Assembly: GCF_004341625.1 (NCBI RefSeq)
Contig: NZ_SLZG01000002.1
Location: 682,001-746,000, forward strand
Direction of reading: 5' to 3'
Length of the DNA: 64,000 nucleotides
From: Rhizobium sp. BK376
Lineage (GTDB): Bacteria; Pseudomonadota; Alphaproteobacteria; Rhizobiales; Rhizobiaceae
A program made the translations under genes and the position numbers. This document shows, one piece after another, positions 50,104 to 59,153 of the stretch. The notes below the pieces were generated by a model, which ran no database searches, had not been told where the DNA came from, and saw only the letters and a program-made list of their open reading frames with translations. Within the stretch, counting starts at the first letter, position 1, and the number at the start of each line of letters is the position of its first letter.

Positions 50104-51039
50104 ATGGATATCACTCTTCAGCAGCTCAGATGTTTTGATGCGGTGGTCACAGAGGGCAGTTTCCAAGGAGCAGCAGACCGCTTGATGCGCACGCATCCGA
50201 CCGTGGTTTCAGCCGTCCGCAATCTTGAGGAACAACTTGGATTTTCGCTTCTCGATCGCAGCGGCTACCGCGTCGTGTTGACGGACAGGGGACGGGTCTT
50301 TCATGCCAAGGCTCAAGATTTCCTCCGTCAGGCTGCCGGCCTTCGTACGTTTGGAAAACAACTTGCTATGGGCGAGGAGACTGCACTGCGGGTCGTGATC
50401 GGCGATTTGTGCCCGCTTGAGCCAACCTTGCAGCTTTTGCGAAACTTCTTCACCGATAATCCAGCCACCCGTCTCGATCTCTATTTCGAAGCGATTTCGG
50501 GGCCATGGGAACGGCTGGCGGACGACGAGGCGGATCTGATCCTTCACCACATCGACAAGAGCGATCCGATGATGGAATATATTGATCTGCTGTCGGTCGA
50601 CATCATTCCTGTCGTGGCAGGAGAGATATTTCCGAATGTACGTCCCGAGACTATCACGCCATCACATCTGCAGGATCTCGCGCAATGCATCATTCGCGAT
50701 ACTGCGCGCCATTCACCGCCAAGGGATTACTATGTCCTTAAGGGTGCGCGACAACTGACGGTGAGCGATCAGCTCATGAAGAAGCAAGTGATCTTGAATG
50801 CCATGGGCTGGGGACATATGCCGCGCTTTCTCGTGGAGAAGGAGGTGGGCGATGGCACGTTGGTTGATTTCACCAACGGTGATTTCAAGGGTGGACGCGT
50901 AGACCTCGTCGCTGCTCGTCGCCGTGACCGTCCGCATGGACCGGCCGGGGAGCGCCTTTGGCACTATATCCGATCGGAAGTCTCCACTTGGCAAGGGAAC
51001 GACTGCGACAAATTGTCAACTTCGCAGGTGCAGCATTGA
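50104..51039 (+). CDS. LysR-family transcriptional regulator
   Basis: A 311-residue LysR regulator: N-terminal HTH (FQGAADRLMRTHPTVVSAVR, residues 18-37) and an effector domain. It begins two bases after a perfect inverted repeat and is divergent from the quinone oxidoreductase gene. Autorepression and control of that gene are likely. The MFS gene 93 bp downstream may belong to the same unit. Confidence 0.9.
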   Translation: MDITLQQLRCFDAVVTEGSFQGAADRLMRTHPTVVSAVRNLEEQLGFSLLDRSGYRVVLTDRGRVFHAKAQDFLRQAAGLRTFGKQLAMGEETALRVVIGDLCPLEPTLQLLRNFFTDNPATRLDLYFEAISGPWERLADDEADLILHHIDKSDPMMEYIDLLSVDIIPVVAGEIFPNVRPETITPSHLQDLAQCIIRDTARHSPPRDYYVLKGARQLTVSDQLMKKQVILNAMGWGHMPRFLVEKEVGDGTLVDFTNGDFKGGRVDLVAARRRDRPHGPAGERLWHYIRSEVSTWQGNDCDKLSTSQVQH

Positions 51040-51132
51040 CAAGAGTTCTGATGCGGCAGAGCAGGGCTTTATAAGTTTCTTATATCAATTCCGATCCGCC
51101 GGCTGCGGCATGGCGGACCCAGGACAGTTCTG

Positions 51133-52359
51133 ATGGACAACTATCAATCCAGACGGGGCAGCGTTTTTCGCCACCCCGGTTATCTAAATTTTGCTGCCTC
51201 GCGGGTTTTCTCCTCCATATCTTTTCAATCCGCAACCGTTGCGATGGGCTGGATGATCTACGACCAGACCCACAGCGCGTTCGCGCTCGGTCTCGTCGGC
51301 TTCTGCCAGTTCCTGCCCATGGTCATCCTGACCTTCGTGGTAGGCCATGTCGCCGACCGTTTTGATCGGCGGCGGATCGGCCTTGCCTGCCAATTGCTGG
51401 AGGGGATCACCTGCCTGATATTGGCCGTCGCGACCTGGCAGCACTGGCTGACGCCAACGGGTATCCTCGCCGCAGTGACCGTGATGGGTGCGGTGGTTTC
51501 CTTCGAGCGTCCGACAATGGCGGCGCTGTTGCCGAACGTCGTCGGCCCATCCCTTCTACAGCAGGCCATCGCCACCTCGACATCGATGATGCAGACGGCC
51601 TTCATCATCGGCCCTTCGATCGGCGGCCTGCTCTATGGCTTCGATCCGGTAGCGCCCTTCGCCTTTTCTGCCATCTGCTTTGCGATTGCGAGCTTCAACG
51701 TCATTTCGATCAAGATGGAGCGGCAGCAGAAGTCAGGACGCGAGCCGGTGACGCTGAAATCGGTCTTTGCAGGGGTTGCCTTCATCCGCAGCAAGCCATT
51801 GATGCTCGGCACGATTTCGCTCGATCTTTTCGCCGTGCTGCTCGGCGGTGCCACTGCGCTGCTGCCGATGTTTGCACGCGATATCCTGCATGCCGGTCCC
51901 TGGGGGCTCGGTCTTCTGCGCGCCTCTCCGGCGATCGGCGCGCTTGTCATGTCGGTCGTTTTGGCGCGTTGGCCGATCCAGAGCCAGGCGGGCAAGAAGA
52001 TGCTGATCGCCGTCGCCATCTTCGGCGTGGCGACGATCGTCTTTTCGCTGTCGAGCAACGTTATTCTATCAGTCGGGGCGCTGCTCATCGTCGGCGCGTC
52101 GGATACGGTCAGCGTCGTCGTGCGCAGCTCGCTCGTTCAGCTGCTGACGCCGGATGAAATGCGCGGGCGGGTAAACGCGGTCAATTCGCTCTTTATCGGC
52201 ACGTCCAACCAGTTGGGCGAATTCGAATCCGGCATGCTCGCGGCCGTGCTCGGCCCAATCGTAACGGGCATTGTCGGCGGCGTCGGAACGATCGCGGTCG
52301 TGTTGCTCTGGATGCGGCTCTTCCCTGATCTCGGCAAGGTGAAGACGCTGTCAGGCTGA
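51133..52359 (+). CDS. MFS transporter, EntS/MFS_3-type
   Basis: A 408-residue, twelve-helix major facilitator of the MFS_3 group, which includes siderophore exporter EntS (FRHPGYLNFAASRVFSSISF start; GHVADRFDRRRIGLACQLLE is motif A). Substrate unknown, and no siderophore genes are nearby. Its last nine bases overlap the 3' end of the convergent AraC gene. Confidence 0.88.
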   Translation: MDNYQSRRGSVFRHPGYLNFAASRVFSSISFQSATVAMGWMIYDQTHSAFALGLVGFCQFLPMVILTFVVGHVADRFDRRRIGLACQLLEGITCLILAVATWQHWLTPTGILAAVTVMGAVVSFERPTMAALLPNVVGPSLLQQAIATSTSMMQTAFIIGPSIGGLLYGFDPVAPFAFSAICFAIASFNVISIKMERQQKSGREPVTLKSVFAGVAFIRSKPLMLGTISLDLFAVLLGGATALLPMFARDILHAGPWGLGLLRASPAIGALVMSVVLARWPIQSQAGKKMLIAVAIFGVATIVFSLSSNVILSVGALLIVGASDTVSVVVRSSLVQLLTPDEMRGRVNAVNSLFIGTSNQLGEFESGMLAAVLGPIVTGIVGGVGTIAVVLLWMRLFPDLGKVKTLSG

Positions 52360-53277
52360 CAGCGCAATCGCCTGCAATGAGTAGGCCGGCGCCGTACTGC
52401 GCAGCTCGCTGGCATCACGGCGCGGCGGTGCGCCGAACATACGATTATATTCGCGGCTGAACTGCGATGCACTCTCATAGCCTACCTGATGGGCCGCTTC
52501 GGCGACGCTTGCCGCTTCGGTTACCAGCAACCGGCGCGCCTCTATCAGCCTCAGATGCTTCTGATACTGGAGCGGGCTCATCGAGGTGATCAGCTTGAAA
52601 TGCTCATGGAAGGAAGAGGGGCTCATGTTCGCTGCTGCCGCCAGCTCGTTGACGCGGATTGGCTTGGCGAAGTCTTCGCGCAGGATGAAGATGGCGTCGG
52701 CGATGCGCTGCATATGGCTGTCTGGCAGCGTCAGCTTGCAGATATCGCCGCCGTGTTCGCCATTCAGCAACCAGAAGCAGATTTCCTGCATGATGGCGGG
52801 ATAGAGCACGGGGATCGCCTTCGGCGTCCTTGCAAGCCGTATCAAGCGCACCATGCAATCGGCCAGCTGTTCGTCGGCATCCTGTACGAAGATGCCGAGC
52901 CGGCTTCGATTGGCAGGTCTCGGTCTTTTCGGCATCTTTCGCATGACATCGCGCAGCACTGCGACGTCGAGTTCCAGCGTGATGCCGATATAGGGCTCCT
53001 TTCGGCTTGCCTGGACCACGCGGCCGATACCAGGAAGCTCTATACCGATCACGAGCGACTGCTGCTCTTCATATCTGAGTACCTCGTCACCGAGCATGAT
53101 CTGCTTTGCGCCCTGCACAACGAAGCAGAGCGACGGCCTATAGACCATATGTCGCGGCAGCGTCTCGGTGCTCGATCGCATGATGTAGAGGGACGGCATC
53201 GGCGTGCCGAACAGACCGTCCTCGCCGCCCTCCGCCTCGACAAATTCCCGGACGATATCCTTCAGCTGTGACGACAT
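52351..53277 (-). CDS. AraC-family transcriptional regulator
   Basis: A 308-residue regulator with an N-terminal AraC_N-type cupin sensor (RHMVYRPSLCFVVQGAKQIM) and a C-terminal double HTH (about residues 205-295, INVNELAA-like IRVNELAAAANMSPSSFHEH and AHQVGYESASQFSREYNRMF). It is divergent from the SDR gene across 166 bp, the usual arrangement for a regulator and its inducible oxidoreductase. Inducer unknown. Confidence 0.92.
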   Translation of the reverse strand: MSSQLKDIVREFVEAEGGEDGLFGTPMPSLYIMRSSTETLPRHMVYRPSLCFVVQGAKQIMLGDEVLRYEEQQSLVIGIELPGIGRVVQASRKEPYIGITLELDVAVLRDVMRKMPKRPRPANRSRLGIFVQDADEQLADCMVRLIRLARTPKAIPVLYPAIMQEICFWLLNGEHGGDICKLTLPDSHMQRIADAIFILREDFAKPIRVNELAAAANMSPSSFHEHFKLITSMSPLQYQKHLRLIEARRLLVTEAASVAEAAHQVGYESASQFSREYNRMFGAPPRRDASELRSTAPAYSLQAIALSA

Positions 53278-53443
53278 CTGCGTCCCCCGTCCTTTTCAAT
53301 GGTTCAGAGATAGGCCCGCCGGCTGTTCTTCGCAAATCGATAATTCGGAGAAATAGGCAGAAACGGCGTGTATTCCGGCATTAAGCGAATGCCTGTCGAC
53401 GACTAGATTCCGGGTCAGATCACAATCACCAAGGAGACATGTG

Positions 53444-54223
53444 ATGCCTAGCCAAAACAATCCGAGCGCCCAGCCCAAAATCGCCATCATCACCGGCGGT
53501 AGCCGTGGCCTCGGCCGCAACACCGCCATTGCGCTTGCGCGGGACGGTGTCGATTCCATCATCACCTATCATTCCAATCGGGAGGAAGCGGAGAAGGTCG
53601 TCGCCCTTGTTGCGGAACACGGACGCCGCGCCGTGGCGCTGCAGCTCGATACCGGCAAAGTTTCCGCTTTCGACGGTTTCGTGGAAAAGGTCCGCAGTGC
53701 GCTCTCCGAGCTTGGCACGGATCGGTTCGACTATCTCGTCAACAATGCCGGCACGTCGCATCACAACAGCTTCGAAAAGACGACGGAAGCGGAATTGGAC
53801 AGTCTCTATGAGGTTCATTTCAAGGGCGTGTTCTTCCTGACCCAGAAGCTTCTGACATTGATCAGGGATGGCGGCCGGATCATCAACGTCTCTTCCGGCC
53901 TCACCCGCTTCAGCAATCCGGGCAGCGGCTCCTATGCCTCGATGAAGGGCGCGGTGGAGGTTCTCACCCGCTACCTCGCCAAGGAGCTCGGGCCGCGCGG
54001 CATCACGGTCAATACCGTTGCTCCCGGCGCCATCGCCACGGATTTCAGCGGTGGCATCGTGCGCGACAATCCCGAGATCAACAAGCGGGTTGCGGATATG
54101 ACCGCACTTGGCCGTGTCGGCCAGCCGGACGATATCGGCCCGATGATTGCCTCGATGCTGTCAGACGCCAATCGCTGGATCAACGGTCAGCGCGTCGAGG
54201 CTTCGGGCGGCATGATGCTCTGA
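53444..54223 (+). CDS. SDR-family oxidoreductase
   Basis: A 259-residue classical short-chain dehydrogenase. IITGGSRGLGRNTAIALARD is the NADP-binding glycine motif, LVNNAGTSHHN the NAG motif, and YASMK the YxxxK catalytic pair, with the Ser in INVSSGLTRF. ATG 53444 follows AAGGAG by seven bases. It is probably controlled by the divergent AraC regulator. Substrate unknown. A short GGCCGG/CCGGCC hairpin (54234-54252) follows. Confidence 0.92.
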   Translation: MPSQNNPSAQPKIAIITGGSRGLGRNTAIALARDGVDSIITYHSNREEAEKVVALVAEHGRRAVALQLDTGKVSAFDGFVEKVRSALSELGTDRFDYLVNNAGTSHHNSFEKTTEAELDSLYEVHFKGVFFLTQKLLTLIRDGGRIINVSSGLTRFSNPGSGSYASMKGAVEVLTRYLAKELGPRGITVNTVAPGAIATDFSGGIVRDNPEINKRVADMTALGRVGQPDDIGPMIASMLSDANRWINGQRVEASGGMML

Positions 54224-54314
54224 CAATGAGGATGGCCGGGCTTGGTCCGGCCCACCCTTGTGTTTTGTTCAATAGTGGCCCGCCTCTCGCCCTGCGCACC
54301 AGCGGCGAGGGGCG

Positions 54315-54767
54315 CTAGCCGCGATAGGCCTTTTCCAGTTCCGCGACATCGAGCTTGACCATCTTCATCATCGCTTCCTGGACGCGATTGGCCTTTACCG
54401 AATCTTCGTCGTTCATAAAGCGGATCAGGGCTTCGGGGACGATCTGCCATGACAGGCCGAAACGGTCCTTGAGCCAGCCGCACTGCTGTTCCTTGCCGCC
54501 GTCGAGCAGATGCTCCCAGTAATAATCGACCTCCGCCTGGTCCTTGCAGTCGACGAAGAACGAAACCGCTTCGTTGAATTTGAAATGTGGTCCGCCGTTG
54601 AGGCACATGAACTTCTGGCCGGCAAGTTCGAAGTTGGCAAAGAAGGCCTTGCCGTCAGGCGCTCTCTTCATCTGTGTCACGCGGCTGTCCCTAAAGATCT
54701 TGCTGTAGAAGGTGATCGCCTCTTCGAGCTGGTTGTCGAACCAGAGGCAGGGGGTAATTTTCTGCAT
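54315..54767 (-). CDS. VOC-superfamily PhnB/YjdN-like protein
   Basis: A 150-residue vicinal-oxygen-chelate fold protein of the 3-demethylubiquinone-methyltransferase-like (PhnB/YjdN) group: ITPCLWFDNQLEEAITFYSK, FMCLNGGPHFKFNEAVSFFV and DRFGLSWQIVPEAL are characteristic. The catalytic role of this group is not established. ATG 54767 is preceded by GGAGGAAAGC, a clear ribosome binding site that rules out the longer frame. Monocistronic. Confidence 0.9.
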   Translation of the reverse strand: MQKITPCLWFDNQLEEAITFYSKIFRDSRVTQMKRAPDGKAFFANFELAGQKFMCLNGGPHFKFNEAVSFFVDCKDQAEVDYYWEHLLDGGKEQQCGWLKDRFGLSWQIVPEALIRFMNDEDSVKANRVQEAMMKMVKLDVAELEKAYRG

Positions 54768-54892
54768 GCTTTCCTCCATTTGCAGTGTTGCTGTGCCAAG
54801 GACGGACAGGGATCGGACGTTCCGACAGCGGCCCTCGGTTTTTTCTGCAACCCAGCTCGATCCCAGCTCGATCATCGTGCTAGAAGCCGGAT

Positions 54893-55426
54893 ATGATCAG
54901 TCTCGTCCCGTTTTCTACCGACCATATCGAAACTCTACTCACCTGGTTTCCGACCGATGCGGATCTGGTGCAATGGGCAGGGGCGACCCTCGTTTTTCCG
55001 CTCGACAGACGGCAGCTCGAAGACATTCTCGCCGAAACACAGGTTGTTCGGCCGCAGCGCAATGCCTGGATGGCCGTCACCGATGAGGGCCGTATCGTCG
55101 GTCATGTGCAACTGGTGACGGATCGGCGCAATGGTATCGGGCGGCTTGCCCGCGTCGGCGTCGCGCCGGCCGAGCGCGGCCGCGGATATGGCATTCAGAT
55201 GGTCCGGTGCGTGGTGGACAAGGTGTTTTCCGATCCGAATACGGAGCGCGTCGAACTCAACGTCTTCAGCTTCAACACTGCTGCACTGCGCACCTATGAA
55301 AAGCTGGGTTTCGTTCGCGAAGGCACGCGCCGATCCTCGGCTCGCGTTGGCAGCGAGCGTTGGGACACCGTCATCATGGGGCTGCTCAGAAGTGAATATC
55401 TAAGCCATGTCGAGGCTGTGGCCTGA
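54893..55426 (+). CDS. GNAT-family N-acetyltransferase
   Basis: A 177-residue acetyltransferase. The acetyl-CoA-binding motif A is VGVAPAERGRGYGIQMVRCV (about residues 88-107; RGRGYG), and NVFSFNTAALRTYEKLGFV is motif B. Similar to ribosomal-protein or amino-sugar GNATs; acceptor unknown. No strong ribosome binding site precedes the ATG. The 274 bp that follow (55427-55700) hold no gene I can support. Confidence 0.9.
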   Translation: MISLVPFSTDHIETLLTWFPTDADLVQWAGATLVFPLDRRQLEDILAETQVVRPQRNAWMAVTDEGRIVGHVQLVTDRRNGIGRLARVGVAPAERGRGYGIQMVRCVVDKVFSDPNTERVELNVFSFNTAALRTYEKLGFVREGTRRSSARVGSERWDTVIMGLLRSEYLSHVEAVA

Positions 55427-55700
55427 CGGTCACGGCGGAATGGAGCATTGAGGGCTGGAGTCACCTCCCGGTGACCCGTGCGCTCAAACGAAATGCCATC
55501 GCCCACATTACGCAGCGCATCGCAGATTCCCGAAAGAATGCGGAAGCTCGATATCGTGAACGGGAATCTCTGGACATTCGCGTCGTTGCTTGAAAGCTTG
55601 TAATATAAAGGCTCTACGTCATATCTGGCGAAGCAAATGAACAAGGAGGCCCCCACATGTTCCGGATGTCGATCGATCGTCTCGTTTCCTGGGTGCGGCT

Positions 55701-57215
55701 ATGACCGGCCCCTATGTTGCTCCCGCCCCGCCGGTCACCCTCGTTATCTTCGGCGCCACCGGTGACCTCACGCGTCGCCTGCTGGTGCCGACGCTGATCA
55801 ACATGATCAAGTCCGGCCTGGTCGGAGACGGCTTTGCCGTGCTCGGCGTTGGCATCGAGCCCGGCGGAGACGAGATGTTGCGCGAGCGGCTGGGCAAGTT
55901 CCTGCTCGACAACAAGATCCAGTTTGAAGATGGCGGCATCGGCTGGCGAAACCTCAGCGAGCGGATTTCCTATATTTCGGGCGACTTCACCCAGGACTCG
56001 ATCTACGAGCAGATCGGCCAGCGCCTCGAGAAATCGGGCCATGGCAATGCCGCCTTCTACCTGGCCGTACAGCCGCGCTTCTTCGGTGACATCATCGACA
56101 AGCTCGGCGACCATAAGCTGACCACGGAGACCGCGGGCTATTTCCGCCGCATCGCGATCGAGAAGCCGTTCGGTACCGATCTGGCTTCGGCCAAGGCGCT
56201 GAACGTGCGCATCCTCAACCGGGTCGCCGAGACGCAGGTCTACCGGATCGACCATTTCCTCGGCAAGGAGACGGTGCAGAACATCATGACGGCGCGCTTT
56301 GCCAACATGATGTTCGAGTCGCTCTGGAACAGCAATTATATCGACCATGTCCAGATCACCGCTGCGGAGATCGTCGATGTCGGCACGCGCGGCAAATTCT
56401 ACGACGAGACCGGCGCATTGCGCGACATGGTGCCCAACCACCTGTTCCAGCTTCTGGCAATGGTGGCGATGGAGCCGCCGAACAGCTTCGACGCCGAGGC
56501 GATCCGTAACGAAAAGGGCAAGCTTCTGAAGGCGTTGCGCGTCTATTCCCCCGAGGAAGCGAAGCACAACGGCGTACGCGGTGCCTACACGGCGGGTTCG
56601 CTCGCCGGCAAAGACCTGCCGGCCTATACGCAGACACCCGATGTCAACCCTGACAGCAAGACCGAAACCTTCGTGGCCTTGAAGCTCTTTGTCGATACAT
56701 GGCGCTGGGCGTGCGTTCCCTTCTATCTGAGAACCGGAAAGTCGCTGACGGCGCGGGACACGGAAATCGTCGTCACGTTCAAGCAGGTGCCCTTTGCGCA
56801 GTTTCACGGCACCGAGGTGCAGCGCATGCTGCCGCCCAATAAATTGATCATCCAGGTGCAGCCAAACGAGGGCCTGCACATGGAAATCTCGATCAAACGG
56901 CCAGGTCTCGTGGTCGATACCGTGCCCGTGTCGCTGGATTTCCGATATTCTGATATGTTCGATATCGGCAATACGACCGGCTACGAATCGCTGCTTTATG
57001 ATCTTTTCATCGGCGATCAGACGCTGTTCCAGCGGGCCGACGCGATTGAGGCGGGCTGGGCTGCGGTGCAGCCCTTCCTCGATCTCTGGTCACATAGCGG
57101 TGACAAGCCGGATCCCTATGCACCGGGCAGCATGGGTCCGCAATGCGCCGACGATCTGATCGAGCGCGACGGGCGCAAGTGGCACGAGCCGCAGGTCCTA
57201 CGGAAGGACAAGTAA
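55701..57215 (+). CDS. zwf: Glucose-6-phosphate 1-dehydrogenase
   Basis: A 504-residue G6PDH. VIFGATGDLTRRLLVPTLIN binds NADP, RIDHFLGKE is the active-site signature (about residues 176-184), and AIEKPFGTDLASA and FVALKLFVDTWRWACVPFYL complete the family pattern. It opens the oxidative pentose phosphate and Entner-Doudoroff routes. The usual rhizobial partners pgl and edd are absent here, so this may be a second, specialised zwf copy. Confidence 0.97.
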   Translation: MTGPYVAPAPPVTLVIFGATGDLTRRLLVPTLINMIKSGLVGDGFAVLGVGIEPGGDEMLRERLGKFLLDNKIQFEDGGIGWRNLSERISYISGDFTQDSIYEQIGQRLEKSGHGNAAFYLAVQPRFFGDIIDKLGDHKLTTETAGYFRRIAIEKPFGTDLASAKALNVRILNRVAETQVYRIDHFLGKETVQNIMTARFANMMFESLWNSNYIDHVQITAAEIVDVGTRGKFYDETGALRDMVPNHLFQLLAMVAMEPPNSFDAEAIRNEKGKLLKALRVYSPEEAKHNGVRGAYTAGSLAGKDLPAYTQTPDVNPDSKTETFVALKLFVDTWRWACVPFYLRTGKSLTARDTEIVVTFKQVPFAQFHGTEVQRMLPPNKLIIQVQPNEGLHMEISIKRPGLVVDTVPVSLDFRYSDMFDIGNTTGYESLLYDLFIGDQTLFQRADAIEAGWAAVQPFLDLWSHSGDKPDPYAPGSMGPQCADDLIERDGRKWHEPQVLRKDK

Positions 57216-57232
57216 CCTACATTGGATCGAAG

Positions 57233-57259
57233 GAACGGTGCCGGCATCCGGCATCGTTC
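57233..57259. terminator. Hairpin between convergent zwf and Tlde1-like genes
   Basis: GAACGGTGCCGG-CAT-CCGGCATCGTTC, a 12-bp stem with one G-U pair, 17 bp after the zwf stop and 15 bp before the stop of the opposing gene. No T tract; probably serves both genes. Confidence 0.55.
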
Positions 57260-57274
57260 AATATTCGTCTCTGA

Positions 57275-58774
57275 TCAGCGGGAGAAAAGCCTGCCGAAGA
57301 GCGTACGGGACGGCTCGGCGGACGCCGTTGCGGTGCCGCTATATTCCGACATGCGCCGTACGACGACGAGCTGGCGGATTTCGCCGCGCTGGTAGGCGGC
57401 GAGGAAGCGGCGATAATCCTTGAAAGAAACGCAGCCGTTCGAATCGCCAGCCTTGCCAAGCATGTAGGTATGCGCAAGCAGGCCGACGCGGTTATAGACC
57501 GCGCCCTGGCCACCGACAGGCGTCAGGCGGATCGCCTGCACGCCATGGAACAGGCTTTCGCGCAGGGTCAGGGCGTAGGTGTGCGGCGGGGTCGGGCCGC
57601 GGTTCTTCTGGTTCACGAAGCGTGGGTTGTCGCGCATGTTGCCGAGACCGGAGTGAGCCTCCAGCCGGGCGCCGCTCGGCAGATAGACCATGCCGGCCTC
57701 GATATCGTAGATGGCGGTGCCATTTGCAGCACGCTGAACCGTCGTCGGCTTCCGGACGCTCGGCATATCGCTGTTGTCGTCGTCATCTTCCGTGCGAGCA
57801 TAGGCAAGCGCCTGCTCCGGCGCGTTTCGCGTGCGGCCGGGGGGTGCTGCGTCCCGCAGGGCATCGTCCGGGCGGGCCATCGGCAAGGGGACGGCGCTAT
57901 CCGGATTGGAAAGAACCAGGCCGAAGGCCTTTTCCGCTGAGTCGGCACCGGTCGAATTGCTATCGTCGCCGGCGTCGTCCGAAGTGTCGAGGCTTGCCAT
58001 CATGACGCTATCGGCATCGTCCGGCCGTGCGGTCGGGATTGGCGGGGCGATGGTGGCAAAGCCGTCATCCGGCTCTGCGCTTGCCAGCACTTGGCTCTGC
58101 AGCTGCGCCAGAGTCGGTCCGGTGTCCGCCGCCGGGGTGGTTGACATGGGGGTAGCCGCCACGGGGGCAGATGGGGCCGCAGAGGCAACGACAACGTCGT
58201 CCTTCACCCTTGTCGGGGCGGTGATGTCAGTGGTTGTTTGATGGGGATGATTGAGGGAGGCGACTGCGATTGATGGCTTTGGTTCGAGTGCGGCGGTGTC
58301 TCTGGATGGTGACGCCGCGGCATTGGCCATCGCGAGACGCATGATCAATTGCCTGCGCACCGCGTCCGGCATTGCGTGAGCGCCATTGGCAGCCTGCTGG
58401 GCCGGCGCTGCCGCCGGCGGCTGGATGCGGGCCATGCGGATGGCGGCAACGGAGCGGGACGCAGCCGCATAGGCTTCGATCACACGCTTTTGCTCTGCCT
58501 TCGACGGTGTCGAAAGAGCGGCCATCTGCAGTCGCTGCAAGGGATCGGCAAGCGCCACGGATTTCGGGCCAAGCGAATTTTCTACGATCTGGGCGGAACC
58601 AACTGACATCACCATCGTTTGCATGGTGAAAACGGTGGCTACCACCCACGCGAAACCGACAGTCGCCGCTCCCATAAGAGCGGTGCTGAGCATGATGCTG
58701 CGAGACTTTGGGCTTCGAAGCGAAAATCCGCCAAACGGATTTACGTCACTGAATGACTCGGTCGCAAACGCCAT
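57275..58774 (-). CDS. Membrane-anchored DUF2778 (Tlde1/L,D-transpeptidase-like) protein
   Basis: A 499-residue protein. One transmembrane helix (about residues 28-48) is followed by a long low-complexity Ala/Pro/Asp linker (about 90-370) and a C-terminal DUF2778/Tlde1-like domain (about 385-480). The likely catalytic pair is His435 in LLAHTYMLGK and Cys448 in DSNGCVSF, like the SHGC site of L,D-transpeptidases. It should reach peptidoglycan from the inner membrane. Tlde1 domains are best known as type VI secretion effectors, but no secretion or immunity gene is nearby, so a housekeeping wall role is plausible. Confidence 0.85.
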   Translation of the reverse strand: MAFATESFSDVNPFGGFSLRSPKSRSIMLSTALMGAATVGFAWVVATVFTMQTMVMSVGSAQIVENSLGPKSVALADPLQRLQMAALSTPSKAEQKRVIEAYAAASRSVAAIRMARIQPPAAAPAQQAANGAHAMPDAVRRQLIMRLAMANAAASPSRDTAALEPKPSIAVASLNHPHQTTTDITAPTRVKDDVVVASAAPSAPVAATPMSTTPAADTGPTLAQLQSQVLASAEPDDGFATIAPPIPTARPDDADSVMMASLDTSDDAGDDSNSTGADSAEKAFGLVLSNPDSAVPLPMARPDDALRDAAPPGRTRNAPEQALAYARTEDDDDNSDMPSVRKPTTVQRAANGTAIYDIEAGMVYLPSGARLEAHSGLGNMRDNPRFVNQKNRGPTPPHTYALTLRESLFHGVQAIRLTPVGGQGAVYNRVGLLAHTYMLGKAGDSNGCVSFKDYRRFLAAYQRGEIRQLVVVRRMSEYSGTATASAEPSRTLFGRLFSR

Positions 58775-59153
58775 AATACACGTCTTCCAAACTGATTACG
58801 CAGGCCGAGGGCTTTTACCGACACACTGCTCCCGGACCGGCATAGCGGCGATGAGCGTTTTTGAAATGCTCATCGTGACATGCCAGTTCTTGAACAATGG
58901 AGAATTATGGTAACTATTTCCTTTACGCCGCCGGCTTTAATTTCAGAAGTGAGGAATATTAGACCCTGAGAATTTAAGGGTGTTTTTTTCGCTCATGTGT
59001 GTCCCTTTTGCATCGTATCGAGACTTTTTTGTGTTGGGATTAAGCCAGTCATAAGGCGTAAGTGCTAAATTAGCTACTTCTTTCTGGCGAATGCCGAGCC
59101 CCTGTGAATTCTGCTAGGCTGCCAGCGGCTCCGATCCGACGAGGGAGAATCCG
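58775..59153. other. A/T-rich intergenic region
   Basis: 379 bp between divergent genes, clearly lower in GC than its surroundings, with T tracts (GTGTTTTTTT near 58980; ACTTTTTTGTG near 59026). Promoters of both flanking genes must lie here; no operator symmetry or small gene stands out. Confidence 0.5.

Noticed and set aside
55294..55656. A 120-codon minus-strand frame between the GNAT and zwf genes
   Set aside because: Overlaps the GNAT C-terminus in antisense and has no start signal or domain.
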